DNA from: Pocillopora verrucosa
Lineage: Eukaryota; Cnidaria; Anthozoa; Scleractinia; Pocilloporidae
NCBI RefSeq assembly: GCF_036669915.1
Contig: NC_089320.1
Span: 17,377,839 to 17,441,838, forward strand
Length of the DNA stretch: 64,000 nt
Direction: 5' to 3'
Of this stretch, positions 23,090 through 36,700 are shown piece by piece; positions within the stretch are counted from its first letter, which is position 1; every line of letters begins with the position of its first letter. A model generated the notes under the pieces. The model was given only the letters and a program-made list of their open reading frames with translations, was not told where the DNA came from and ran no database searches. Both the position numbers and the translations under genes were made by a program.

Positions 23090-26000
23090 GCTTCCAGTCG
23101 ACTAACTATTCGTACAAAAGATCGCAGCAAACTGCAGACCAACGTGCAAAGCAACAAGTTTGAGTTCCGCGCCAGGCAGATGTCGACCAATCAGATCGTA
23201 GCAGTGTGGCGCGCATTTGTGGGGTGCACGGCGGCTTCCCAGCGATTTCCCTCCTCTTTGTGGAACAAAAGAACTTGGTTTGTAAACAAAGTTCCCCATT
23301 GGGCGCTCTCTTCTTCTGTTTGAAAGGATCGTATTTTTTGTAAAGGTTATCAGCATCACAAAGAGAAGCTCTACTCGGACTTTGAGCCATGTACTGTACC
23401 CGCAGAGTACAGAGAGTTTTGAAATAATCTAGCATCGGGTGATTATATCTTGGAGTTCTCTATACATTAACTGGAAATGATTGCTAGCAATGGTTATTTT
23501 GAAAACGAATGGGCCATTTTGGTAAGTTTTCCATAATTCCTGTAACCTTTCCGTTACATCAACAGATAGAAATTTAAGAATTATTTACCATATTGATTTG
23601 GTGGTGGATCTTTCTTAGTATGTGTGCTTTTCTGCCCGTTTTCATAGCTCATCATGGCTGCTCGGATCTTCATTTTTTTAATGAAGTGTTTGCCTTTGAA
23701 TTAAGAAAGTCTGACGGAAGGAGGGACAGACTCACCCGTCAGTAAAGTCCTTTTTAGTCCCATAGGGACCATCATCTCGTTTTATTATCAAAATATAGTT
23801 TTACTAGTTTTGGTTAGGAAATTGCAACATTTTTCTAATAATTTATTTTTCAGCTTTCCTTCAACTTCCAGACACAATGGGCACGTTATTTTACACGGTA
23901 ATTTTTAATGCACGCGCGCACGATGCAAAACGTTGTCTTTTCATTCATAACGTTGCCGAGGTAATATCGGCATCCAAGCAATCATTGAGATCACCAATCA
24001 TTTCTCCTGTACCTCCGCCAATGTCAACTTTTGCATACCTTGTACAAATTGCAAAAATTTATACTTCAGCGAAACAAGAAGACGGCTCGTCGACCGATTC
24101 CACAAACAGCTTCGTCAAGAACAAAAAGGAATGACAGACGCATCCAAATTAGTCCCTAGACACTTCCACCTCCCAAGTCATGTTGAGCAACATATAGCAG
24201 TCTTCGGCCTCTCCTTACATCTAGGCAGTTTGGAAAGCCGCAAAACTCTAGAATAAAAATCCATTTTTCACATCGGAACTCTTAATCCTCATGGTATAAA
24301 AAATAAAAAATAAAAAAATAACACTTTCCATTCAACTAATTCCTTCCTTTGTTTTTCACGTTACCATGTTCCCACCAAGAACGTTGCTCTATCTTCCCAT
24401 CTAAGTAGCAATAGAGAATTAAAATATACGGAAAAAAAAATTTTTAATGATGACGTCATCTATACGTTTGTCCTCCAGTAGATCATAAGTGAGAGCCAAT
24501 CAGAATGCGTGCATAACTGAGCTTATTATATAAATTGTAATAGACACATTGGCTTGCTTTCTGATTGACCACGCCATCCTACTTTAGCTTTTTAGTTTAT
24601 TGTTCATTCCTCCTCCTTTTTGTGGTGCCACAGTTGTTTGGTCTCGTGAAGAAACAGTTCGCAGAAGCTTAAAGCGAATAAAATTCTCACTAGCTATTGA
24701 AGGTAGAAAAACGTTGATAACATCGGACTCGGCCTGACGGCATGGCTTCTACGACATAATTTAAATCACAACACAGGAAATTTTTATTTTAGTCTTAATT
24801 TTTTAGCTTTTATTTTAATATCGAAGGATCGCTGGAACTGAAAAATTTTTCATGCCCATATCACTTCTTCGCACCTAGGCCTTGCCGATACAAAACGAAA
24901 TACATGATACGAAAGACGCGCAAAGGAAAAGGCGATTGCGAGAGGCATTCCGTGGTCCCTTGTATCCCTTGTGTCCTGAACTAGTCGCCTGCGCCACGCG
25001 CTAGTTTCCACGCACTCCTGCCTCTCCGAAACGCTTGTCGGCGGTGCCATCAGTATTGTCTTTGAAATTGACAAGGGTAAAGCCAAAATGGCGGGGAATA
25101 GGATGGTGTCGAGTAAGTCAATTTTGAGAAAGTGAGCCCAATAGCAAGCTCTTTCACTGGTCGCGGGTGGACTTTTTGGAGAGCTTGGTCACAAACCTAA
25201 GGAAGCATGACTAAAGCCGTTCTGCCGTATTTTTGCTCAAAGTATATGAGCCCATGATCTTAGTAACATACTTTGAGGGGAGGGGCAAGGCCAGTTCAAG
25301 GACACCTGCACAGGCTGTTATATACACGTAGAAATTTACTTAAAAGTAGCTTGCTTTATTTCTGTTATATATATATTATGCAAGCACTATGACTATTAAC
25401 TTAAATCAAACGCCACTGAAACTGAAAGAAACAGCTGGAATAATTACTCTTTATGATCAAAAGACTTACACTTATATACAATGTTGCAATATGATACAGT
25501 TGAAAAGATATGATAAAGAAATGTGTATACTAATATTTTGCCATTTAGCGAGGCTAGAAAAAAAACAGATTCTCAAAACATATGAGGAAATCGAAATCTA
25601 AAGATATGCGAAATATAATGAGGTAAAGTAACCAGTCTTACTCTTTCTGTAGCTAAAGGATAGACAGTAATAACACTAGTAACACTAAATTGAAGAATTT
25701 GTTTACCTATTTGTTTCTAAAAACAAAATCTTAATGGGGGTATTTTCATCTCATGATACTAATTAGTAAGTTATACCGTTAGGAAAAAACCTATGTAACA
25801 TATGAATGCATATCAGTCAGCATAGTAAAAAAGGAAAAATTTAAACACTGCATTTGGCTTCAGTGACATGTTCTCCATCTTTCATAATTTATCCTATCAC
25901 AGATGCCCATATTCTCTCCTCTACAACATCTTTCTCACATGCAAGAAAATTTCTTGCCAAAAAATTTCATTCTGATGCACAAATAATTGTGGAGGATCTT

Positions 26001-26398
26001 TTAATCTTCATGTTCATCCTACAAAACACAAAATAGAAAAGAACATCACAATTTAAATAAAAAGAATGGTCCCACATTGCTTTCGGGTAAGCCCGTGAAC
26101 ATACCTACAACTTAGAAATTTTAAGGGTGGGGGACTCAGGAGCATCTAATTTCTCCTTACTGTATCACCCCTGACTCAAACATGAAAGTCATGAGAATAA
26201 AGGAGATGATCACCAACTAAAGCAGCTCTTGATTGTGAAACAAATTCTCCTCGTCAACCTTTGCTGGTTTTAATTCACAAGTTTTCCACAGCTTCTTCAG
26301 TGATCAACTCAAAAGGTGACAGACGAGACAATACAAATAACTTACAAACTTGACAAACACCACCATCTATTTTTTGGTAACAACTGCCTACATATACT
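23090..26398. other. Intergenic region between ZGLP1-like and MEAF6 genes
   Basis: The first 250 bp are GC-richer and probably hold the minus-strand promoter of the ZGLP1-like gene. The rest is AT-rich. Open frames such as 23877-24134 (+) and 24850-25086 (-) show no recognisable domain and no convincing splice context. Around 24460-24560 a GACGTCATC site sits next to a GAGCCAATCAGAATGCG phrase that looks repetitive. A fragment of family A lies at 26135-26262. Confidence 0.5.
26135..26262 (+). mobile_element. Truncated MITE-like element, family A
   Basis: It carries the interior phrases AGCATCTAATTTCTCCTTAC and ATGATCACCAACTAAAG, followed by CTCTTGATTGTGAAACAAATTC. Both outer termini are missing or degraded. 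It lies downstream of the MEAF6 stop codon. Confidence 0.6.
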
Positions 26399-29300
26399 TC
26401 AATATAAGATACCCCTCTGTCTATTATTAAGTTCTAATACCTCTCCAAAGCTTGGTTCTCTTGACCTATGGCCAGCTTTTTTCACTCTTAACTCAATCCT
26501 GGAAAAAACAATAGGAAAAAGTCAAATCAAATAATGATAAAAATTGAAAAAAGTGATTTTTACTTTAACTTAGAGCAAAGTCATTGTCAAAGGTTTCAGA
26601 GCTCATCACATCTAATGTCATTAGTGTACCTTCTCAGTTTTAATGTGAAATCTGATTCTGCTATTTACATGTGCCTCAACTTCATAACCATGCACATTAC
26701 TAAGTTAAAATTGAGTTTTTCAAAGCGCTATCAGGCTCACTCCAGTCAGATTCAACTTCCCTTGTAACTTGGAATTTTTCTGAACAGCCAATTGGCTCTG
26801 AGTAACTCAACAATAAATATTACCTGTGTCTTTTGTGCTTTCTCTTTTTGTGGGAGCCTTAAATGAAAGAGTAAGAAATGATTCCACATTAATATAGAAT
26901 ATTGGAAAATTAGTCTTTATCTTTAAGGAGAACTGATTGTTTTCATCCAAAGTTGTAAACTAAGATAAAGTAGAATGCTATGACTAAATTTTCTAAAACA
27001 ATCAGGGTTAATACTCAAAATCCAAAAATAAAAAGGTCAGTGGACTTTTGTTACCAAACAACACAATAGTAAACAGCCACTTAGAAACAAAGCAAACCTA
27101 TTAGGGAACAACATCTAATAGTCCGATCAAAATGCAGCAAGGACAGTGTGCCAAAACAAACCAATAGCATTGAGCCCAAAACCAACAAGCCCAATAGCAA
27201 CAAACCAAGGTGCTATAAATAGCAACATTTAAACTTTCCACCTCATCGCCTAAAAAAGACTAGCAGTATAGCTGTTGAAACATCACAGTCAATACAGGAT
27301 TGATTAGCCTGACTCTTATATTGTGAGACAAACCATTACACGTTCACTTATCAACGTAATAGTACCCTGTAACTGGGAATATTTCTTTTTCCAATTCTTT
27401 TGTAGTCATACTATTTGCTGGGAGAAAAATTATCTACAATAAAAAAATTGCACAAATAATGAGATGCACAGTAGCATGGCAGATGCATTTTACCTTTGTG
27501 GACTCGTCCAATGTGACTGTGCTGATGATGAATTTGGTCTGAATGGGAAGATGGTTCCTCTACAACAAAATAATAAATATCCAAAGTCTTTGAATATTAG
27601 TTTTATTGGTATATGCCATAGCAAGATGTTGAACATGCATGTCATCTGATTAACAACAAAGCTAAAAATTAATCATGTTATACAACCAGATTCGCTTGTT
27701 TGTCTGGATAAATCTCTTTTTCTCCCTTTAAGCTTCTTATAACCTTCAATGATAAACAAAATATTTAGCACAACTATTAAACTTACTTTTTTCAGGGAGT
27801 GGTTCAGCAAGGCCACCACCAGCTGCTATGGCCTAACAAGAAAACACAGAAGTTACTAATTGAAATTTTACCATAATATTTCATACTCCTGACATACATG
27901 TAAGTAAAACTACTTACTTCATTTAGAAGTTGATGACAAGAGGTGAAACATCATGATATTTAATTTAACTAACCAACTCCCCTCAAATAAGTGCCTTCAG
28001 TGGATTAACACCTCTCCTTTTGGTCAAAATTTTTTTAAAAAGTAACTAATCTCCAATGAGTACTTCCTCCCCATCCCAATTTTTGTGAATAAGTAATGAG
28101 ACAACTGTGCAGCATGTTTAGAACTGGAGGTGTTTCATCACTAAAATCTTTTGTACATATTATTATATCATATTTGTTTTGACTTGTGAACATGTCTAAT
28201 TTGTAAATAATCATGAGTTTCACAGTATGGTAACACTGATCCCTTCAATTTAGCTCTGTATATTAAAATTTACCCTGTTTATGATTGAGCTCTAGTGCAA
28301 ATATTTCATCACAAAATAAAAGTTTGCAAGTAGATAAAAGAAGATGATGCTGAGGAAGGTAATGACCATACCCCAGATGGAGATGCACATGCACAGAATG
28401 GATGGTTTTGATTTTTTTTGTGATTGAATTTGATTTGTTACAATCCAACAAGCTAGTTGGGGAGATTAGATTTATCAACAAAATTTCAAGCATTTTGGTT
28501 TACTTTTAGTGCTTCTTCCAGCAGGTTTTTCAATTTGAGTTCCCGTGTAACTGATCAACATAATATCAAAATTTAAGTGCAAAACATCAATTCATACATC
28601 ATAAACAAGGACGAAAAAGTAACTCTAAAAGAAGCTGTAAAATATTAATAGCAAGCTTACTGCATGAGATGTTATGGATGATTTGGAGAAGAGCCGTTCA
28701 GCATCTTTAAATTTTCTGTTTCTTCTTTCAACTTTTGTATTGGTTGTTCTACAAATTAAAGAAAAAAAAACCCACAAACATTGATCAGGTCAAATCCAAA
28801 CAACTACACACACATCACATATGTCCTCCAGGCGAATTGTTGGAAAGAACAATGTGGTTAACCATCAGTGTGCTGATCTACATGTACTTTATAAATTGCT
28901 TTAAGCAACTTTAACTGATTACATAGAACTTCAAGCTAATGAGGAAAAAGTTCACTTAACTTACTTATTAGTCAAAAGTCTGTCCCATCCCCTGATTATG
29001 TTCCCATACAGCTGTGTGTCTTCTAAATAACTTCCTTCAAATGCATATATCTGGCGCTCTAGATTGGCTAGGCTTTCCTGAAAAAAAATTATGGCATGAA
29101 TAGACAGTCAGTCTTTATTAATTTCCCTGTATGTGTAAGGAGAAAGGAGAATCCAGCATTTCCATTCCATATTTTACATTGTATCAGGGGAATCCATATG
29201 GATTTCTTGCTGTAAATATAACAGAAAAACTATTTATTATGAATTGTATTTTAAGTCAATACAACCTGATTCACATGTGTAACAAAATGACAAGGGAACA

Positions 29301-30519
29301 ACATAAAAGATGATAAATGTGACATAATAATTCTACCAATGTTCCTTCACCTTTGTCATGTTGTGTGGATCAGATAAGTGATCAATTGTTTATTTGACAA
29401 TGTGAATAAACAAGACTGACCTAGGCACTTCATATATAACCCTTTATTTACATCCCAAAGCAAATCATCTTTCACACCAGAATTTGATTTGAATGTACAC
29501 ATGGTGCAAATAGACACTGAAAACAGTATGGAAAATAAGCTTTTCAAAAGTTTCTTCAGTAATTTAATCAACTCCTTGTTGAGAATCAACTAGGTAATTG
29601 ATGTGATATAGACTGAGCTTAGCATTTTGGAATGATATTCAGTCAAAACTTTCTGTTGGGCAAACAACAGCAGTCTTCAGGTGAAACAAAAACACACAGA
29701 GACACAATTTATAAAGGAGATATCAACATCCCAATATGCATGATGCAAAGGAAACAGGGGCATTAGCATGCACAGTAAAACTGATCTAACTATAAAGTGG
29801 GTGAGTTTCAAAAGAAACTGTGGTACTGTGTTGGTGGGGGAGTGTAACAACATAATTTTGGTTTTATCACCTGAGTTGATAACATAAATTGGCCACAGTA
29901 CTGTGGCCAATTTAGATTACCAACTCAGTTGATAAAACCAAAATTTTCTTGATCCTAGTTATACTGTTTTCTGTTTATATCTTTGGCAACTCACATGCAT
30001 CATGCATGCAACTTATTTTGGTGCAATGAGTCATGTTCTTCCTTAATTATATTCAAAAAAATTTTATTCAGGTTTCTCCTTTGAGGAGGAGTCCACAAAA
30101 GATCCCAATCTGTACTGATCAAGATTGCAAATCTCCTCCATACTGGCCAAAAATGCAATATAACATGGGACCACAGAATTGTATTGAAATATTCCTTAAA
30201 GGAAAACCACTACTTTTTCACGTTAAATAATAACTAACAACTAATAACTAGAGAGCACGTTTGACCACCAATTAACCATGAAAGGGGTTGATTTTGGCGC
30301 CCTGTTTGGCTGACGTCATCAAAATACACGCAACAATTTTCGTAAAAATCATAGTAAAAAACGGTGACCATACTCCCAAATTAACCCCTTCGATTCAACT
30401 TTTATAAAAATAATGACGATTTGATAAAAACTTACAGCGATCTCTGCCCTTTTCTTGATTAGTTCGGCTAATTCTGTTCTCGTATCTGTAACCTTCGGCG
30501 CCGCCATTTTGTCTTGCAT
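26399..30519 (-). CDS. MEAF6: MEAF6, subunit of MYST histone acetyltransferase complexes
   Basis: Seven minus-strand exons: 30519-30436, 29077-28965, 28748-28661, 27832-27787, 27559-27494, 26857-26824 and 26498-26399. All are GT-AG with consistent phases, giving 176 residues (human about 191). Family landmarks are [17 protein letters not shown], then [20 protein letters not shown] and [12 protein letters not shown] (the Eaf6 core, exon 2), then [17 protein letters not shown] (exon 3). A His-rich linker follows, then [10 protein letters not shown] and a final IELRVKK segment comparable to the human IDLKLNKK end. MEAF6 is a scaffold in NuA4/TIP60, MOZ/MORF and HBO1 complexes in the nucleus. I chose ATG 30519; a second ATG at 30507 is also possible. 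A GTATTA donor-like site at 26440 could allow another 3' exon. Confidence 0.95.
29854..29945. repeat. 92-bp near-perfect palindrome (foldback element) in MEAF6 intron 1
   Basis: The arm AATTTTGGTTTTATCACCTG onwards is mirrored by CAGTTGATAAAACCAAAATT, meeting at a central GGCCACAGTACTGTGGCC. About 40 of 44 positions pair. It would fold as one long hairpin in DNA or in the intronic RNA. Confidence 0.85.
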
Positions 30520-33500
30520 TTCCAACTCTCCCGGATGGTCACATCGCAAGGCCTCATGGGTAAACACTTTTGGCGCGAGGGTTCTCGAGGATTTCACTAC
30601 GTACTAAATTAGAGATTGGTTTTTCGCCTACAAGGTCTAGAATTTCCGCTTTTTCTGATATATACATGGTATTGACCAAAAAACTTACGCAATAAATTGT
30701 GTCGTATGGTAGGTGTAATTAACCCGCTTTGGTCAAACTAGGCGCCCTTAGTCGTATAGAGTACTTTCTTACTTGGTGCGCTTCGTCGCATCACGAAATT
30801 TTTCACTAGGATGTTATGGGTAAAGTGTTATGGGTAAGGTGTAATGGGTAGGGTGTTCTGGGTAAGTTTCGTAATTCAGGCATCTGGTGTAGAAGGGATG
30901 CTTTGCCTAGGGCTTAGTGCTTTGCTTGGTGGAGATACTGTTTTAAGGGTATTTTTACGGTTACCCACCCATTTTTTGTGACACTTAAACTAAGTAAACC
31001 TGCAAAAACGAAAAAGACGTAAGACACTTTTCAAAGCTTGTCTTTATTTTACATATCAAAATTGGCTAAAAAATATGGCAAACCCCCTCAGCAGCAGCTC
31101 AAAGATTTTGTACAACCGAACTATAATTTCCCATTATCACAAGATAACGAGTCTTAATAATGTTAAAGTTATCCTGTTTTTTGATTCCAGCGATTCAAAT
31201 GCGAACAGGCAACAATTTGGATCAATCATAGTAATAGTCATCTTAAATTCCTGTTAAATATCATTAGCATATTTAAAAGGGGCGAAAATTATTTCTGCCA
31301 AGTTTGTTAAAGAAAAGGTCTGGCCCACTCAGGTTTTATTGAAAATGAAAAAAAGGCCATAGCCGTGAAGCTGTTACACACTGATACTGCAAGAAGTACG
31401 ATGCAGAAACTCATAAGGAATCATAACAAGTTATAATAATTTCCTACGTCCAGATGAACATTTCTGTTTCATTTGTCAATGCATTTGGCAGGAGATAATT
31501 CTCATACCTAATTTTTCTATGAGTTGTTAAGTCTCGAAAAAGCGCAAGCAGAGGTACTTTAATGATATGACAACAACATGGAATTGACTCGCCAGGTTGA
31601 CATAAGGTAGGAAAATCTCAGCCGCAGATCTTAAGCAGAAGCAGTGTCATGCTTCGTGTTCCATTATGAGATACTGCAAGATCCTAGAGTGATATTATTA
31701 TAAGCTATAAAATCGGATGCAATGTAGAGCAGGAAAAAATGATATTCCCTTTCAATGGAAAAAGAAAAGTCGATCAAGAACTTTTTCCCACGAACTGTTT
31801 TGATCATAACTGCAAAATGCGTCTGTGAAACAGCAACGTTTAATGCTCGTAATATACTCAAATGCATTTACACATACATTACTTGGCAATTTTCCTTGAG
31901 AATATATAGTATTTTTTAATTCCCTAAGACGCAACAAGAGGAAAGTTCCTTCATTAGCACACATAAAGTCACGAAGCTAACTTGATTTTGTTTAGCCCTT
32001 TATTACGCATTGAAAAGCCGTGTCCGCAGAGTTGATTCTTGCCAGATTATATAAACCAAAGTAAAAGGATTTGATATAATGAAAATTGTTGTCTATAAAG
32101 ACGACTACTAGGGCTCTTATCTACAATTGTTATCACCTGTTTTGTTATAAAGCCAAACGTTAGAGTGTTAATGCTGAATCCGTACATGTACACTTTACTG
32201 TAGAATTGATTTGCCCCACAATACTTTTAAGTTTATCTACACAAGCAGAACATTTCCTCTTCTTTCTCACAGTTTTACACAGATACGAAAATTTCTTTTT
32301 GCAACAAAACTAGCTCTCTTTTGCTTAAATATTCTTATTATTTGCAATGCTTTTTTAGCTAAATCTCCGTTTCACTTTTTAAATACATTTTGATTTAAAT
32401 AGAAAAAAAATCCCATAGTTCAGCAAGCACAAAGTGCCGTCATTGAATATATAATGCGCACGAATGCAAGAGGAAGAAGGAAACATCAAAAGAAACAAAC
32501 ATTTTTCACTTTTCGGTCTTAAATTTCTAAGCTGACACTAAGCTCATTCCAAAGAAAGACTTTGCGTGGTTTCCAGCCACCCATAGCTGGCATTCGTGCA
32601 AATATCAACCAATCCGCATGTGACCTTGTTTTCCCGCGTTTTACGGGACTGCGCCGATCCGATTGACTGAGGCCAGACTTCCCACTGTGGTGAAAAGTCA
32701 TTGCGTGGACGAGTATGGTTAATTCAACCTGATCACACCTCAGCCTGTTCCAAGCGTAATATATCACTGTGCCGGATATGCTACCTGGAATCAGCTCATA
32801 CATACATCAAGTGCAAATATTTGAGTCAGACATACCAATATAAATACTAGTGGCACTAATTACATTAACATTGCCGCCATTAATTTTAGTGGTTTTTGAT
32901 TACATGAAAGTTACTTTGTTAGATACCATAAATTGAAAAGCTCGCGTCCATAAGGAGACAGACGTTGAGGAAACGAGGGGAAGAAACCCAGTTGAGTAAC
33001 GTAAGTGAATAAATTACTTCCCTTGCGTTTTAAGTAGGAAAAAGACTCTAAATGAGGCAGCACATGTACAGCAACGACAACTCCCACTATCAGGATGAAT
33101 CAGAGCAAACTTTACGTACAGAGCAGTTTTCAACTGAGTGCCGATAGTCATTCACGATTGCGTCTGATTTTTGTGTCTTACGTATTGGTTGGTAAAAAAA
33201 GAAAAAAAAAAGAAGAAGAAAAAAGAGAAAAAAAATGCCACCTTGTAACCAATCAAGCGCAAATTGAAATAAAACATGACGAGCTTAATCGCATTTTCCG
33301 TCCCCGGCGACACAGGCAGTTCGTTGGTTTCTATTTTGATTTCTCACCAGTTCCTAGCGATATTTTCCCGCTCTGACTGAATCTTGTCATTACTTTGAAT
33401 CTGGCTTTACGACACTCAGTGGAAAAGTGCTCTGTTTGGCTGCAACTGTTTCGTTTCTAACAAAATTAAATGATTCTCTTTCGTCAGCAGAAAATCAACC

Positions 33501-33726
33501 TTTTCATCTTTTCACAGCAAACAAATCTTGTGCCAAAGATGTATATATTAAATTCAACCTCTTAATTTTCCTTTTCCATTAGTCTCTGAGAGGAACTCCT
33601 CAACACAAGCCCTTAATATCATGAATATGCACCAAAAATGAAAAGATAATAATGTGTCATGGATGTCAGGATATTGAATTGAACTCGATATAAAATTTGA
33701 AATTCACCGACTACCTTGATCATGCC
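30520..33726. other. Intergenic region between MEAF6 and the NR2E gene
   Basis: The first 200 bp probably hold the MEAF6 promoter. A short imperfect tandem of TTATGGGTAAAGTG-like units lies at 30811-30865. Open frames (for example 32519-32803 minus and 33095-33376 plus) have no recognisable domain, and the latter includes a low-complexity Lys/Glu run from a poly-A/G stretch at 33193-33235. I see no exon here. Confidence 0.5.
30811..30865. repeat. Short degenerate tandem repeat
   Basis: Three to four units of 14-18 bp of the form (T)(A/T)ATGGGTAA(A/G)GTG occur in a row, followed by TTCTGGGTAAG. It is a local minisatellite, too degenerate to be telomeric. Confidence 0.5.
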
Positions 33727-36700
33727 TTACTCATTTTTAAACATATCACTCAACAATCTTTCTATGGGAACAGTTCCAATCGTCTTTTTAAAGAATAGCT
33801 CCTCGATTTCTTTTGCACTGATTCGTCTTAAGGTTGGCAGGAGAAGGAGAAGGCGACCAAACCGGGCCAGTTGAGTAGGGCATTGGGCACGAACATATTC
33901 GCCAAGCATGAGTTGCGCCTGGTCTTGAGTGGACTCCACTTGTTCCGGGTCCTTGAGCCCGCATGCAGCTGAAAGATTAATAGCATGTCGATTATCAGGG
34001 ATTGATTGTAGGAAAGGGAAACAGTTCCTTTTTCAGATCCCCCTGCCCCTATACATAACTACCTTTTTCTACTTCGAATTCTAGTGCCATGTTTGAAAAT
34101 TGTCTCAATTAAGTTGACAGAGAATCTTGTTTTGAACAAGCACGTGTTCACTTACTCGGCTTAAACAGTACTATAGCCTTCAGACATGCATATTCGGTAG
34201 AATCAACATTTGCAGCCTTGAATTTGTTGACTGTTTCTTGGATTAGGCGTACGGTTGCCATGACATCCACAATAGTCTCGGGAGGCGTGTTGTCTACGTG
34301 CATTCCTGCCGCAGACAAAATTGGTGCAATTTCCAAAGGCATGGACCACTGACTTGCACCAAGCAAAAACAATTCGCGCCAACCCTCCTCAAGTAGAATA
34401 ACCTTAGGAAAAATATTTGCACCATCATGAGTTAAGACATTTCTTTCTTTAGTAAATCGTTTCTTGATTTCATTTGGTAAGTTGTTCTGCATTATGGTTT
34501 TGCGCCATCAACAAATAACAACAAAAACAACAATTTTTATTTTGACTTAAAAGATTTTATTTATGATAGCTTATTTTCTCGTTTGTTTCATTGAAAAAAA
34601 TACTCTATGCATGATAACAGTAAATTAAGGATTAAGGAGTTAGGAATTATGTTTCCCTTGAAAAGCTATGCGGTATCAACTACAGCGGGATCACCATAGC
34701 CGATGTGGTTTGAATCGGCTATAGGCGATTAAACTATGGCGTCTTCTGAAGAAAAATGTTATAAGACTAGCTCTCCTCTTGTTTGACAAATGTTAGCGCA
34801 ATATAACCTGGATTGGATCCAGTTAAACAAGAGTCTCTTTATCTAACACCTAACTTAGAGAGGCAAGGGGTTTCAATTGAAATTTTAATTGAAGTGACAA
34901 CGTTTAGTATAGACTACGAAAAACTTATCAACGGTTCAAAAAAATTCGCTTTTAACAAGAAACAGCTTGTTATCGTTCTCTTACCTGATCTCTAAAAGGT
35001 AAACTCATGAATGAAGGAATATTTCTGGCCCACTTTACAGACATAAACAGCAGCTTAGCGGCAGCCTCACATACAGCTTCGGGATTGGAATAGTACATAG
35101 ACACCGAAAAATCCGACTGAAATCTGATTGGTTTAAATTCCAAGCCAAGATCAAAGTCGTTGGCCGGTACTTGACAGCCTTCCATGCAAGTTTCTGCAGC
35201 TAGAAGGGTATTGATGAAGCCGCTTGTATTGTGCTGCACATGCGCTGTAGTAGTAGCGCCATCCATTCTGTCCTGGGCCTCTTTTAGCATCTTTTGCTTC
35301 CGGAGGGTGGAGCTTCGGGGTCCACGCTCGTGCTGGACAGCTGTACGGATTAAAAGGACATCAGTGGTCACCTGAGGCACGCCTTAAATCCCGGATGTCA
35401 TTATTAGCGCACTCGTTTTCTCGGTGGAATTTTCTCGAAGAAAATCATCCAATTCACTTTTTTTTTCGGTTTACTCTTAGTATTAAATTTTAAAAAATAC
35501 CGTGAAATTTTAGAGAACGAAAGCAATCGAGATTAAATTTTTTTTATCCAACGGGAAGAATCAAGACGAGTGATAAGCTGTGACAGGAAAGGAGACTGAA
35601 TGAGTTGAAATAGGAAAAAAAAAAGAAAAAAGAAAAGAAAAGAAAAGAAAAGAAAAGAAAAGAAAAGAAAAGAAAAGAAAAGAAAAGAAAAACTATATAC
35701 CAATCAGAAGACAACCTAGATGGTGTGTCGCCCAAAGTTGGCGACAGTTTCCGAAGCTGAGTTAAATTTATTCCGGTGAAGCTGATGTTGCCGTCTTTTA
35801 AATTTCCTACAAAGAAGAGCAGTTTTTTACGCAAAGAGCGTGGTCGAAGGAAACTGTTAGTGCCACTGTCGTATCGTCATCGTACTTATTTACCTGCTTT
35901 TTTTTGCGACGTTTTATTTTGTATTTTTTTATTTGAACAGTACTTGAATTGGAAATTATGAAAAATTGAAAGTGTGAGAGACTCTTCTTTGCAGATTTAA
36001 CCGGTGGTGCGATACATAAAGTAGTACAAACAATCATAATTGCCTTAAGAACAAACCAGTCTCAATACAAAAACGAGCCTTCGGCAAAACCGTCAAGATC
36101 AATCAAGATCAGTTGGTAATAAAATGAAATGAACTTAATAATAGTCAAAAAAAGATTATAATGCCTTATTCAAACACAAATGAGGTGTCCACGAGCCAAA
36201 ACAGCGTGTGCTATCCTTGTTATGAAATTTTCTTTATCACTTCTTTAGATCTTCCACGTGCCCTAAGAATTATCATTAAATATTCATATTTCTGTCAATT
36301 AGGGAGGTCATATCACCACGATAAATCAAATCAGAGGTGATAATCAAGAACAACGAGGGAAATACAAGAAAATTACGCGCAATTAGAAGATGTTTGTAAG
36401 TTGTGATAAAGACATATTACTAAACTCACAACTAACCCAACCCAAAGCAAAGAATCTACATTCGAAGATATGACACCCACCCGCACAACGTCAAAGACCT
36501 GTCGATAATAATCAAGTTCGTTATAAAAGTAATATTTGTCATTAGAATACGACTGCGTTTGCAATCAAAGCACAGACTTCAATAAAATCTTAATTAATTT
36601 GGATGTTTTGAAACCACCGATTCGACGAGAATATTCAGCGGTTCGATACAAAGAAATGAAGAAGAATGGTATAAGAAGCATGGTATGTGTATTCCTGTGG

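Noticed and set aside
23102..23435. Two overlapping minus-strand frames upstream of the ZGLP1-like start
   Set aside because: They lie in the promoter/5' UTR region, overlap each other in different frames, and show no domain or splice link to the gene.
30811..30865. Interstitial telomere repeat
   Set aside because: Units resemble ATGGGTAA rather than TTAGGG and are degenerate, so they are treated as a local minisatellite.
32519..32803. 94-codon minus-strand frame in intergenic DNA
   Set aside because: No recognisable domain, no good start context and no splice partners. It may be part of an old repeat.
35544..35834. Phe/Leu-rich minus-strand frame
   Set aside because: It is the translation of the AAAAG microsatellite inside an intron.
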